Shown here: positions 56,173-64,000 of the stretch, piece after piece
Layout of the letters: every line of letters begins with the position of its first letter
Position numbering within the stretch: position 1 is the stretch's first letter
Source: Bacillus sp. EAC
Lineage (GTDB): Bacteria > Bacillota > Bacilli > Bacillales > Bacillaceae_G
DNA length: 64,000 nt
Assembly: GCF_002156875.1 (NCBI RefSeq)
Contig: NZ_NCSY01000004.1
Coordinates: forward strand, 62,001 to 126,000
Direction of reading: 5' to 3'
Translations under genes and position numbers: made by a program
Notes under the pieces: model-generated
The model's database searches: none
Told to the model about the DNA's origin: nothing
What the model saw: the letters and a program-made list of their open reading frames with translations, nothing else

Positions 56173-56296
56173 ATTTTAGTTTTGAAAGAATGAGTGCGGA
56201 AATTATTGTAAATTATTGAATTTTCTTTCATTTAGTAAACAGTCAATCTATAATTATTAATAGATAATTATAAAGCTTTATTGGGGGAAATACACG

Positions 56297-56980
56297 GTGG
56301 CTAAAATATTACTCTGTGATGATGAACAGCGTATTCGAAGAGTACTTGTAGATTTTTTAAAGAGGGAGTCATTTGAAGTATTAGAAGCAGAAGATGGAGA
56401 AGAAGCACTTAATTTATTTAATACATATAAAGATGAATTTAAATTAATACTTTTGGATGTAATGATGCCTAAAATAGATGGTTGGGAAGTATGTAAAGAA
56501 ATTAGAAAACAATCGAGTATACCAATTATCATGATAACAGCAAAAAGCGAAGAATATGATGAGTTATATGGTTTTCAGGTCGGAGCGGATGAGTACATTA
56601 CTAAGCCTGTAAAGCCACTTATCTTAATAGCACGAATGAAAGCATTGTTAAAAAGAGTAGAATCAGACGTAAGTAGAACGAATCATACGATTTACAAAGC
56701 AAAAGATATTGAAATTGATTTTAGTGCGAGAAAGTTATTTATAGAAGGTAAACCAGTTGTGCTAACTCAAAAGGAATTTGATTTATTATTTTATTTTATA
56801 AAAAACCAGAAATTAGCATTAGAGAGGGAGCAAATTTTATCAGCTGTTTGGGGTTATGAATATTATGGAGAAGATCGAACTTTAGATACTCATATTAATA
56901 GACTACGAGTTAAATTAGGTACATGCTCTTCTTATATCCATACAGTTCGTGGAGTCGGGTATCGATTTGAGGTAATATAA
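56297..56980 (+). CDS. OmpR-family response regulator of an envelope-type system
   Basis: 227 residues, GTG start after GGGGGAAA. Receiver domain with D8-D9, phospho-Asp54 (LILLDVMMPKIDG), Thr in IMITAKS and Lys in EYITKPVKP; winged helix about 130-225 (TQKEFDLLFYFIKNQKLALEREQILSAVWG; DTHINRLRVKLG; HTVRGVGYRFE). The kinase gene starts right after its stop. Its natural targets would be the exported-protein genes that follow. Confidence 0.95.
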   Translation: MAKILLCDDEQRIRRVLVDFLKRESFEVLEAEDGEEALNLFNTYKDEFKLILLDVMMPKIDGWEVCKEIRKQSSIPIIMITAKSEEYDELYGFQVGADEYITKPVKPLILIARMKALLKRVESDVSRTNHTIYKAKDIEIDFSARKLFIEGKPVVLTQKEFDLLFYFIKNQKLALEREQILSAVWGYEYYGEDRTLDTHINRLRVKLGTCSSYIHTVRGVGYRFEVI

Positions 56981-58483
56981 ATGAAATCAATACGCTCAAA
57001 GCTGTTGCTTACATTTATATTATTAATTATTAGTTTAGTTAGTATCGGTCTACTTATTAATCTATTCTTTTTAGAAACCTTTTATATTCACCAAAAGACG
57101 ATTACGATAAAGAATAGTAGTCAAAAAGTACAAGAGTTATATCAACAATATGATAAAGACAATCTCATTTCATATGTGGATAATTTAGAAAAATCTCATG
57201 GGTTTTCTATTGAAATTGTATCTAATAATGGATTAACACTATATAGTACATTAAAAGGAGATAGTAAGCTAAAGCTAAGTTTGCTAGATAAAGAGCAGAT
57301 AAAAAATGCAAAACCAAATGTATCTGAAAATGGGATGAGCCGATTAAAACATGCCTTAAAAAATCAAAGTTTTTATGTAACAAAAACGAACTTAAAAAGT
57401 ATTGATTTAGAATTTCTCTTAGTCGGCAGTAAACTAGATCGAAATAAAATTCTAATAATCAGAACACCGATTACTGCGATCAATGAGAGTGTAGCGATTT
57501 ATAATTACTTTCTGATATACATAGGTTTAGCGCTTTTGTGTGTCGGTACTGTTATTGGACTAATTTTTGCAAGATCATTTACGAATCCAATATTAGAAAT
57601 AAATAAGATGGCTAAAGAGATGACAAGTTTATCTTTTACAAGAAAATGGAAACAAAGTAGACGAGACGAACTAGGTCAATTAGGTTATTCAATGAATGAA
57701 TTAAGTAGAATACTATCTAATTTTATTGAAAAGCTTAATATCAAAAATATAAATTTATCAAATGAGCTTGAGGAAAAAGTGCAATTTGAAAAAAAGAGGC
57801 GTACATTTATATCCAATGTTTCTCATGAGTTAAAAACACCAATAACAATCATTCAAAGTTATACAGAAGGATTACAGGTAGGAATTTATCAAACAGAGGA
57901 AGAGAAGCAGGAGTATTTAGATATTATTATGGATGAAGCAAATAAAATGGAAAAAATGGTCTTCGATTTACTTAATCTTTCAAAATTACAAAATAGTAAA
58001 GTAGAAGTTTATTTAGAGGAAGTTAATTTAAATAAATTAGTAAATGAAATAATAAGACTATATACTCCACAATTTAATGACAATCAAATCAATTTTCAAT
58101 TTGTAGAAAACTCAAATGATGCAGCAACGGTCGATACAGATCGGTTAAAAGTTACACACATCATTAATAATTACATTAATAATGCTTTAACTCATGTAAA
58201 TGGTGAGAGGCAAATTCAGATTACAATTTCAGAGAATGTAGTTGAATACAAAGTATCTGTCTATAATAGTGGAAAACGCATACGAGAAAACGAGATTGAT
58301 GTGATTTGGGAAAGTTTTTATAGATCAGATACAGCTAGAAATAGAGAAAAAGGAAATGTAGGATTAGGTTTAAGTATTGTCAAAGAATTATCTATCATGA
58401 TAAATGCTAAAATTGGCGTACAGAACGAGAATGATGGAGTAACGTTTTGGCTTGTATTACCAAAACATAAAAATAAGATGTAA
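56981..58483 (+). CDS. Sensor histidine kinase with large extracytoplasmic domain
   Basis: 500 residues. Helices at about 9-30 and 170-192 with a ~140-residue sensor between them. HAMP follows (about 195-250; SFTNPILEINKMAKEMTSL), then H-box FISNVSHELKTPITIIQSY (His282), N-box NNYINNALTHVNG and G-box VGLGLSIVKEL. It follows the regulator directly (1 bp between stop and start). Three small exported proteins are encoded just downstream, one a lipoprotein. Confidence 0.94.
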   Translation: MKSIRSKLLLTFILLIISLVSIGLLINLFFLETFYIHQKTITIKNSSQKVQELYQQYDKDNLISYVDNLEKSHGFSIEIVSNNGLTLYSTLKGDSKLKLSLLDKEQIKNAKPNVSENGMSRLKHALKNQSFYVTKTNLKSIDLEFLLVGSKLDRNKILIIRTPITAINESVAIYNYFLIYIGLALLCVGTVIGLIFARSFTNPILEINKMAKEMTSLSFTRKWKQSRRDELGQLGYSMNELSRILSNFIEKLNIKNINLSNELEEKVQFEKKRRTFISNVSHELKTPITIIQSYTEGLQVGIYQTEEEKQEYLDIIMDEANKMEKMVFDLLNLSKLQNSKVEVYLEEVNLNKLVNEIIRLYTPQFNDNQINFQFVENSNDAATVDTDRLKVTHIINNYINNALTHVNGERQIQITISENVVEYKVSVYNSGKRIRENEIDVIWESFYRSDTARNREKGNVGLGLSIVKELSIMINAKIGVQNENDGVTFWLVLPKHKNKM

Positions 58484-58563
58484 TTACTGACTTGAAGTTA
58501 CAGGATGATTAATACATAAGTGAAGTCCGTAAAAATATGGGTAAGAAACTACGGAGGAACGAA

Positions 58564-58809
58564 ATGAAAAAGTTTATTATTCCATTAATTTTGCTCTTTG
58601 TACTAAGTGGATGTTCAATTCATAAAAATTTTGAACAAAAGTCTCCAGGTACTTCAAAACATTCAACAACAGAGGAGAATAAACAAACAGTAGATAAGAA
58701 AGGTTCAGAACAAGCGACATTTGAAGAGCAACTAGGTGAAATGCTTGAGGAGATTGATAATTTAGATTTTGAAAACGATGATGATGGATTTCCAAGTGAA
58801 CTAAAATAA
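58564..58809 (+). CDS. Small acidic lipoprotein of unknown function
   Basis: 81 residues; the ATG after GGAGG is used. Signal peptide with lipobox VLSGC-S at about 17-18. The mature part is short, with a disordered Ser/Thr/Lys/Glu linker and an acidic C-terminal half (EEQLGEMLEEIDNLDFENDDD). I do not recognise a family. It lies 80 bp after the kinase gene and 18 bp before a gene for a strongly basic exported protein, which suggests charge-based contact between them. Confidence 0.8.
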   Translation: MKKFIIPLILLFVLSGCSIHKNFEQKSPGTSKHSTTEENKQTVDKKGSEQATFEEQLGEMLEEIDNLDFENDDDGFPSELK

Positions 58810-58827
58810 TGTTCGAGGTGAAATGAT

Positions 58828-59322
58828 ATGCGCAAGTTAATGAATTGTTTAATTCTATTTATATCTATGTGGTGCATACTGTTTATTTCATCACCAGGTG
58901 AAGCTGCGACAGTTACTGGTAGTGAAAGCAATATAAATATCGCTAAAAAACTGAAAAATTTACAGTCAGAAGTGAAGAGCTTAAATAAAGAAAAAGAAAA
59001 CTTAAACGATCAAATAGATATATTATATCCAAAGAAAAAGAAGAAACTAGTAACTCAACTGAAGGATTTAGAGACGAGCGATAGTCTGAATAAGCAATCC
59101 AAATTAAATAAGATCCAAAAAGAAATAGATATATACAAAGAAGCTATTACTAAAAATAATAATCTAAAAGCTGCTCGGAAAAAGCTTTGGGAAAAATATA
59201 AAAAGCAAAAAGCTAATGACAACCTACATGGTGCATATAAAACATTAAAGCTCATAAGACAAAATTTAATTGAAACAATTGAAAACAATAAAGCATTTTT
59301 GGAAAAATTATCTTCTAAATAA
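58828..59322 (+). CDS. Exported basic helical (coiled-coil) protein, paralogue 1
   Basis: 164 residues. Signal peptide about 1-27 ending GEAA-T. The mature part is almost entirely helical and Lys-rich. It has heptad-like LKNLQSEVKSLNKEKENLNDQI, a basic KKKKK patch, and ARKKLWEKYKKQK followed by LIRQNLIETIENNKAFLEKLSSK. The next gene product has the same layout and end motifs, so they are paralogues. Family unknown. The position behind a two-component system recalls CpxP/Spy-like envelope proteins, but no LTxxQ motif is present. Confidence 0.82.
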   Translation: MRKLMNCLILFISMWCILFISSPGEAATVTGSESNINIAKKLKNLQSEVKSLNKEKENLNDQIDILYPKKKKKLVTQLKDLETSDSLNKQSKLNKIQKEIDIYKEAITKNNNLKAARKKLWEKYKKQKANDNLHGAYKTLKLIRQNLIETIENNKAFLEKLSSK

Positions 59323-59647
59323 ACCATAGTTAACAAGAAATATAGATTGGTGTTACTTAAATGTGACATAAGTACAGTAAGATTGTTTATAGAATAAGAA
59401 AAAAGTAGCATACGAAAAGAGTTAACCATCAAATTGATCAACTAACTAATAAAGACTAACGATGAATTTGTTATTTCTTTTCTTATTTTCCTTTCAAATG
59501 GATCGTGTTCGACGTATATCTTTTTTACTTTTATCGCATTAACAACAGTAAGTGCTGTATTGTTTTTCAACAAGAACTTCATCTTGAAGTTTTAAAAGAG
59601 AACTGCCATTTGAGAGAGACGTTTTTAAACAATCTGGAGGTTTTAAG
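59323..59647. other. Gap between the two paralogous genes, no gene
   Basis: AT-rich. A small hairpin (AACTTC with GAAGTT, 59575-59591, then TTTT) lies 57 bp before the next start and could attenuate transcription. A 26-codon frame at 59462 lacks a ribosome site. The second paralogue probably has its own promoter here. Confidence 0.5.
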
Positions 59648-60169
59648 ATGAAAAAAAGAGTAATCATTCCTTTTATTTTTGCTATGTCATTAGGTGTTTC
59701 GTCTGTACATGCAGATGAAATTAAACCATCAAGTTCAGTAAAAGTAGAAACACAAGCTAAGGTTAAAAAACCGCAACAATTAAAGGATCTTCAGACTCAA
59801 ATTAAATCATTGAGAGCACAAAAAGCCCAATTAAATACTCAAATTAGTTCGGCTTATAAGCAAAAATTAAATTCATTTCAACAAGAATTAAAAACAATTC
59901 ATTCTACAAAAGGAAAAAGTAAGGAAGAAAAGAAGATCGCGTTAACTGAATTAAAAGCTAAACTTACAACTGTGAAGAACGATCACAAAGCTTACTCAGT
60001 TGCTGTTAAAAAGCTTTGGGAGGATCGTAAAAGTAAATGGGAAACATTCAGAGGTCAAATGAAAAATAAAGACTATGATGTGGCTATTACTGAATTACAA
60101 TCTATTCAAGAGAATTTAAAACAAGCAATTGAATTAAAACAACAGTACTTAACAAAGCTTTCAAACTAA
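59648..60169 (+). CDS. Exported basic helical (coiled-coil) protein, paralogue 2
   Basis: 173 residues. Signal peptide about 1-22 ending VHA-D. Lys/Gln-rich and helical. QLKDLQTQIKSLRAQKAQLNTQI aligns with the first paralogue's LKNLQSEVKSLNKEKENLNDQI; VAVKKLWEDRKSK aligns with AARKKLWEKYKKQ; and both end in a NL-x-AIE/TIE ... YLTKLS / FLEKLS pattern. CTGGAGG precedes the ATG. Likely function is extracytoplasmic and tied to the two-component system upstream. No cysteine, anchor or known domain was seen. Confidence 0.83.
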   Translation: MKKRVIIPFIFAMSLGVSSVHADEIKPSSSVKVETQAKVKKPQQLKDLQTQIKSLRAQKAQLNTQISSAYKQKLNSFQQELKTIHSTKGKSKEEKKIALTELKAKLTTVKNDHKAYSVAVKKLWEDRKSKWETFRGQMKNKDYDVAITELQSIQENLKQAIELKQQYLTKLSN

Positions 60170-60198
60170 CTATCGCCCCCATTCTTTTTTAAATAAAT

Positions 60199-60252
60199 AA
60201 AATAGGTTTACCTTGATTGTCAAAACTGACATAAAGGTAAACCTATTTTTAT
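60199..60252. terminator. Bidirectional terminator with branched hairpin
   Basis: AAAATAGGTTTACCTT (60199-60214) pairs with AAGGTAAACCTATTTT (60234-60249); inside, TGTCA pairs with TGACA. A and T runs flank it, so it can serve both converging genes. Confidence 0.88.
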
Positions 60253-60258
60253 TGTATG

Positions 60259-61212
60259 TTATTTTGAGAAAATCTCTTCAATCTCATCTAACATTATGTA
60301 AGCAGCTTTGATCCCACCAGCTGTGTTCCATATAGTATCACTAACTTTATATACATGACCGTTTTTAGATGCATTTAATTTTTTAAATAATGGATCTTCT
60401 GTAAATTCTTTTTCATTTTGTGAACCAGATTCTTTACCGTCATCGAATGTAAAGTAGAATAGGTAATCACCATCCATTGCTGGAATTCTTTCTTTTGTTA
60501 AACCTTTTTCTGCAAAGTCGTTAACATTTTGTGATTCTGGACGCTTGAATCCTAATTGTTTAAAAATAACACCTGAAAAAGTATCTAAGTGATAAATTCG
60601 AACATCAGCTCCCATAAAACGTACCATTGAAACTTCTTGATTTACTTTATCACCTAATGAAGCCTTCACTTCATCAACTCGTTTTGAATAGTCAGCTAAA
60701 ACTTTATTTCCTTGTTCTTCTTTATTTAAAACCTTTGCATAAAATTTGAAGTTCTCCTGCCAGTCTCCACGTAGAGTTTCTGCATATACAGTCGGGGCAA
60801 TCGCACTTAATTGCTCATAAACTTTTTCTTGTCGCATCTTATTACCTATAATAAGGTCGGGCTTTAATCCTGCGATTGTTTCAAGACTTACTTCACTTTC
60901 TAATCCAACAGATTTAACACCTTTCATATCTTTAGAAATATGATCATACCAAGGGTTGCCAGTCCAAGATTGAACAGCACCAACCGGTTTAACACCTAAA
61001 GCCAATAGTGCTTCAGTACCTTCGTTTGTTAAGATTACTACTCTCTTTGGATTTGAAGGAACTTTAGTTGTTCCCATTGCATGCTCGATTGTAATTGTAT
61101 TCGATTTATTACTTTCCTTGCCAGATGTTTCCTTTTTTGATCCACATGCACCTAATACCATTACTACTGCGATTAAAAGAGTAATAAGTGAAGAAAATTT
61201 TAATTTTTTCAT
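60259..61212 (-). CDS. Siderophore ABC transporter binding lipoprotein (YfiY-like)
   Basis: A class III binding lipoprotein for a ferric siderophore, 317 residues. Lipobox VLGAC-G; then ITIEHAMGTTKVPSNPKRVVILTNEGTEALLALGVKPVG, the standard opening of FhuD/YfiY-type proteins, and KPDLIIGNKMRQ. The best match by eye is B. subtilis YfiY, which with YfiZ, YfhA and YusV takes up schizokinen and arthrobactin. A Fur box lies over its leader. It diverges from the two permease genes. Confidence 0.88.
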   Translation of the reverse strand: MKKLKFSSLITLLIAVVMVLGACGSKKETSGKESNKSNTITIEHAMGTTKVPSNPKRVVILTNEGTEALLALGVKPVGAVQSWTGNPWYDHISKDMKGVKSVGLESEVSLETIAGLKPDLIIGNKMRQEKVYEQLSAIAPTVYAETLRGDWQENFKFYAKVLNKEEQGNKVLADYSKRVDEVKASLGDKVNQEVSMVRFMGADVRIYHLDTFSGVIFKQLGFKRPESQNVNDFAEKGLTKERIPAMDGDYLFYFTFDDGKESGSQNEKEFTEDPLFKKLNASKNGHVYKVSDTIWNTAGGIKAAYIMLDEIEEIFSK

Positions 61213-61234
61213 AAGTTTGTCCCCTTTTCTAGTT

Positions 61235-61296
61235 GATAATCATTTTCATTGTAATCAATAAGTCGTATTATAGAGTAGTAGATTACAAGATGTCAA
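61235..61296 (-). promoter_or_regulatory. Promoter and Fur-like box of the YfiY-like gene
   Basis: On the minus strand TTGACA (61291-61296) and TATAAT (61267-61272) are 18 bp apart, a near-ideal sigma-A promoter. GATAATCATTTTCATTGTA (61235-61253, plus strand) just downstream matches the Fur consensus at about 14 of 19 positions. Confidence 0.82.
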
Positions 61297-61303
61297 CAAT
61301 ATA

Positions 61304-61348
61304 TTGAAAATGGTTCTCATTGACTTGATAATATTTATCATTTAGACT
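61304..61348 (+). promoter_or_regulatory. Promoter and Fur-like boxes of the permease genes
   Basis: TTGACT (61320-61325) and TAGACT (61343-61348) are 17 bp apart. TTGAAAATGGTTCTCATTG just upstream overlaps the -35, and GATAATATTTATCATTTA fills the spacer; both resemble Fur sites. Confidence 0.7.
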
Positions 61349-61381
61349 TAATGAATAGAATAGATATATAGGAGATAGAAA

Positions 61382-62383
61382 ATGCTTATTCATCGTAGAT
61401 CAAGGATTGTCTTGTTAGTAGCCTGTATTTTAATATTAATAGCCAGTTTTTTTTCTAGTATATTACTAGGTTATACTGATACTAGTTTTAAAAATTTAAT
61501 ACATTCCTTTACGCAGTTTAATGGGTCAAATGAACAATTAGTTATTCAAAATGTTCGTTTTCCAAGGGCAATAATCGCTTCAGTAGTGGGTGCGAGTCTT
61601 GCGATTGCTGGTTTATTTATGCAAGTTTTAACTAAAAATCCATTAGCGTCACCGAGTGTACTAGGGATTAATGCTGGAGCATCCATGTTAATCGTATTAA
61701 GTATTACATTTTTTAATTTGCATTCGGTAACAGCCACGATTTGGCTAGCTTTTTTAGGCGCAGCATTATCATCATTATTCGTTTTTGGTTTGAGCTCTTT
61801 AGGTAAGGATGGAGCTACTCCTTTAAAAATAACTTTAGCAGGTGTCTCGATAGCAGCGATGTTTAGTTCTATTACACAAGGTCTTCTTGTAACAAATGAA
61901 GTTGCATTAGAACAAGTCCTTTTCTGGTTAGCTGGCTCGGTACAAGGCCGATCTCTTGATTCTTTAGTAATGGTTTTACCTTATATCGTTTTTGCTTGGG
62001 TGATTTCTCTTGCATTAGGAGGTAAAATTAATACATTTATGCTAGGTGAGGATTTATCAAAAGCATTAGGTCAAAACACAGCATTACTAAAAGGAATCTT
62101 AGTATTCCTAGTTATCGTATTGGCCGGAGGTGCAGTCAGTGTAGCTGGTCCAATCGGGTTAGTTGGTATTATCGTACCTCAAATTGTTAGAGTTTTTGTA
62201 AAAAACGATTACCGATGGATGATTCCATTATGCGGATTATTCGGAGCAATTTTACTTCTATTAGCTGATATTGGTGCTCGTTATTTAATCATGCCAGAAG
62301 AAACGCCTGTTGGTATTATGACAGCGGTGATTGGCGCACCATTCTTTATTTATTTAGCGAGAAAAGGCGGTACGGTAAAATGA
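61382..62383 (+). CDS. Siderophore ABC transporter permease 1 (YfiZ-like, FecCD family)
   Basis: 333 residues, about nine or ten helices. FecCD motifs: VRFPRAIIASVVGASLAIAGLFMQ, TKNPLASPSVLGINAGAS and GPIGLVGIIVPQIVRVFVKND. AGGAG precedes the ATG. Its stop overlaps the next start by 4 bp (ATGA), so the two permeases are probably made in equal amounts and form a heterodimer. Confidence 0.95.
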   Translation: MLIHRRSRIVLLVACILILIASFFSSILLGYTDTSFKNLIHSFTQFNGSNEQLVIQNVRFPRAIIASVVGASLAIAGLFMQVLTKNPLASPSVLGINAGASMLIVLSITFFNLHSVTATIWLAFLGAALSSLFVFGLSSLGKDGATPLKITLAGVSIAAMFSSITQGLLVTNEVALEQVLFWLAGSVQGRSLDSLVMVLPYIVFAWVISLALGGKINTFMLGEDLSKALGQNTALLKGILVFLVIVLAGGAVSVAGPIGLVGIIVPQIVRVFVKNDYRWMIPLCGLFGAILLLLADIGARYLIMPEETPVGIMTAVIGAPFFIYLARKGGTVK

Positions 62384-63432
62384 ACATGTTCAAAATACGT
62401 AACAAATTTTTCTCATTACTTTTACATAAACGTTCTATGTTCGTTTTATTAATCACTTTGATGCTGATGTTTGGTTCATTTTTAGTTAGTTTAACATTAG
62501 GTGATCGATATATCTCTATTCCACATGTATTATCAGTCATAATTGGAGAAGGATCACAAATAGATAAATTATTTATTGAAGCTTTTAGGATGCCAAGGAT
62601 AATTGTTGCTATGATAGCAGGGTTATCACTAGCAATTGCTGGTTCAATTCTTCAAGGATTAGTAAGAAACCCTCTTGCTTCACCTGATATTTTAGGATTA
62701 TCTGGAGGTGCTGGAGCAGCTGTTGTCCTATTTTTAGCAATTTTTAGTGATGATCGGACGAATTCTTTAACAGTTAGTATTAAATGGTTACCTTTAGCAG
62801 CATTTTTAGGTGCAATCATTAGTTTACTATTTGTTTACGCATTTGCGTATAAGGACGGAGAATTGAAACCATTACGATTAGTTTTAGTTGGTGTTGGATT
62901 TTCTGCACTTGCCCAAGCTACAACATCATTCTTTATGTTAATTGGACCTATATTTAGAGCAACTGAAGCAAATATGTGGTTAACAGGTAGTGTATATGGA
63001 GCAAATTGGGAACAAGTAAAAATTATTCTTTTTTGGACAATATTATTTACAGGATTAGCTCTATTATTTATAAGACATTTAAATACGCAACAGCTGGGAG
63101 ATGATGTCTCTACAAGTTTAGGTGTAAAGGTTGAAAAAAATAGAATGATTTTGTTATTTATTAGTACGGCATTAGTTGCAGGTGCCGTTTCATTTGCAGG
63201 AGCTCTTGGTTTTGTTGGATTAATTGCACCGCATATTGCTAGAAAAATAGTAGGTGCTTCATATGGCGCATTGATACCTGTATCAGGTGCAATTGGAGCG
63301 ATAATGGTATTGGTAGCAGATACAATTGGAAGAACAGTGTTTCTACCAGTCCAGATCCCTGCAGGAGTATTTACAGCAGTAATTGGCGCACCATATTTTA
63401 TATTTTTATTATTTAAAACGGGAAAAAGGTGA
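62380..63432 (+). CDS. Siderophore ABC transporter permease 2 (YfhA-like, FecCD family)
   Basis: 350 residues. [44 protein letters not shown] is the family opening (residues ~66-110), and [19 protein letters not shown] is the ATPase-contact region. It is the partner of the preceding permease. An antisense frame of 205 codons across its second half is an artefact. Confidence 0.95.
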   Translation: MNMFKIRNKFFSLLLHKRSMFVLLITLMLMFGSFLVSLTLGDRYISIPHVLSVIIGEGSQIDKLFIEAFRMPRIIVAMIAGLSLAIAGSILQGLVRNPLASPDILGLSGGAGAAVVLFLAIFSDDRTNSLTVSIKWLPLAAFLGAIISLLFVYAFAYKDGELKPLRLVLVGVGFSALAQATTSFFMLIGPIFRATEANMWLTGSVYGANWEQVKIILFWTILFTGLALLFIRHLNTQQLGDDVSTSLGVKVEKNRMILLFISTALVAGAVSFAGALGFVGLIAPHIARKIVGASYGALIPVSGAIGAIMVLVADTIGRTVFLPVQIPAGVFTAVIGAPYFIFLLFKTGKR

Positions 63433-63436
63433 TTCG

Positions 63437-64000
63437 ATGTCAATAAATGCAATTAAAACGGATAAATTAACGTTATCGTATGATGATAAAACGATTATCA
63501 ATGAATTGGACTTTAATGTTCCTAAAGGAAAGATTACAGTATTGATTGGGGCAAATGGTTGTGGTAAATCTACACTACTTCGATCACTTGCACGATTACT
63601 ACAACCAAAAAGTGGTACTATTTTATTAGATGGTAAAGAAATTAGTAAACGTCCTACAAAAGAAATTGCACGTAATCTATCAATCTTACCTCAAAGCCCA
63701 ATTGCACCTGAAGGATTAACCGTTTTTCAATTAGTAAAACAGGGTAGATATCCGTATCAAACTTGGTTAAAACAATGGTCGAAAGAAGATGAAGAGAAAG
63801 TAAATCATGCATTGGAAATGACAAATATGTATGAGTTAAAGGATCAACTAGTCGACTCACTTTCTGGAGGTCAACGTCAACGTGCTTGGATTGCTATGAC
63901 TTTAGCACAAGATACAGATACGATATTATTAGATGAGCCGACAACTTATCTTGATTTAACTCATCAGATTGAAATTTTAGATTTACTTTATGAATTAAAT
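63437..64000 (+). CDS. Siderophore ABC transporter ATPase (FecE/YusV-like), 3' end cut by window
   Basis: ATG 5 bp after the permease stop; AAAAAGGTGAT overlaps that stop. 188 codons are visible, open to the window edge. Walker A is GANGCGKST, the signature is [12 protein letters not shown], and Walker B is [12 protein letters not shown]. In B. subtilis the YfiYZ-YfhA system borrows the unlinked ATPase YusV; here a YusV-like ATPase is linked to the permeases. Confidence 0.95.
   Translation, partial: MSINAIKTDKLTLSYDDKTIINELDFNVPKGKITVLIGANGCGKSTLLRSLARLLQPKSGTILLDGKEISKRPTKEIARNLSILPQSPIAPEGLTVFQLVKQGRYPYQTWLKQWSKEDEEKVNHALEMTNMYELKDQLVDSLSGGQRQRAWIAMTLAQDTDTILLDEPTTYLDLTHQIEILDLLYELN

Noticed and set aside
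59055-59441. Antisense frame of 128 codons over the first helical exported protein
   Set aside because: It is a reverse reading of Lys/Asn-rich codons giving Phe/Leu-rich sequence. The plus-strand gene has a signal peptide, a ribosome site and a paralogue.
62835-63452. Antisense open frame of 205 codons across the second siderophore permease gene
   Set aside because: It lies wholly against a strong FecCD gene, has no ribosome site, and its composition (Thr/Asn/Ala/Pro) is what the reverse complement of membrane codons gives.

Overview
The window is AT-rich DNA of a spore-forming, low-GC Firmicute. Bacillaceae is the best fit: most genes have AAGGAGG-type ribosome sites, TTG and GTG starts are common, and the window holds a GerA-type germinant receptor, an NprR-like TPR regulator, Fur and CcpA-type sites, and many Rho-independent terminators. 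The genus cannot be fixed from sequence alone. It reads as ordinary chromosome. I see no phage, transposase, CRISPR array, tRNA or rRNA.

Layout. 1-3.5 kb: end of a riboflavin operon (ribBA cut by the window edge, ribH), a metallo-beta-lactamase-fold lipase-like enzyme and a YbaK-type tRNA deacylase. 3.5-6.5 kb: a YhgE-type membrane protein diverging from its probable TetR repressor around a near-perfect 35-bp palindrome, then an RpiR-type regulator. 7-13 kb: an NprR-like regulator and a 1382-residue secreted subtilase ending in a dockerin-like domain. 13.3-17 kb: a germinant receptor in the order B-A-C. 17-21 kb: a cobalamin nucleotide-loop operon (cobU, cobS, cobC-like) with an alpha-ribazole transporter and kinase (cblT, cblS). 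21-23.5 kb: an AlkC-type repair protein and an acetyltransferase. 23.7-29.2 kb: a Fur-controlled haem block with an unknown secreted protein, a HutZ-type haem-degrading enzyme, a haem ABC importer and an IsdG-type monooxygenase. 29-37 kb: an MFS transporter, a small unknown protein, a YknXYZ/MacAB-like ABC exporter and a two-component system. 37.8-41.8 kb: a sugar-type sensor set (binding protein, YesM-like kinase, YesN-like regulator) behind a cre site. 41.9-45 kb: a secreted beta-helix/Ig-repeat protein, a 47-residue membrane peptide and an acetyltransferase. 45.3-49.5 kb: glpK, glpD and a 3-methyladenine glycosylase. 49.9-55.4 kb: a tripartite tricarboxylate transporter (tctCBA) with a CitAB-type two-component system. 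55.6-60.2 kb: an acetyltransferase, then a two-component system followed by an acidic lipoprotein and two basic, paralogous, exported helical proteins. 60.2-64 kb: a YfiY/YfiZ/YfhA-type siderophore importer whose ATPase runs off the window.

The genes fall into iron and haem acquisition (two separate loci with Fur-like operators), carbon-source sensing and uptake under CcpA-type sites (glycerol, tricarboxylates, an unidentified sugar), envelope sensing and export (four two-component systems), and spore germination. About eleven copies or remnants of one intergenic repeat family are scattered through the window. Two of them carry the same extra internal cassette.

The best candidates for undescribed biology are the two-component system with its acidic lipoprotein and two basic helical exported paralogues (56.3-60.2 kb), the Fur-controlled secreted helical/Ig protein (23.7 kb), the lipobox-less haem-binding protein with its Cys-tailed ATPase (25.9-28.8 kb), and the two-form intergenic repeat. 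All functions are read from motifs and family knowledge; no database search was run.
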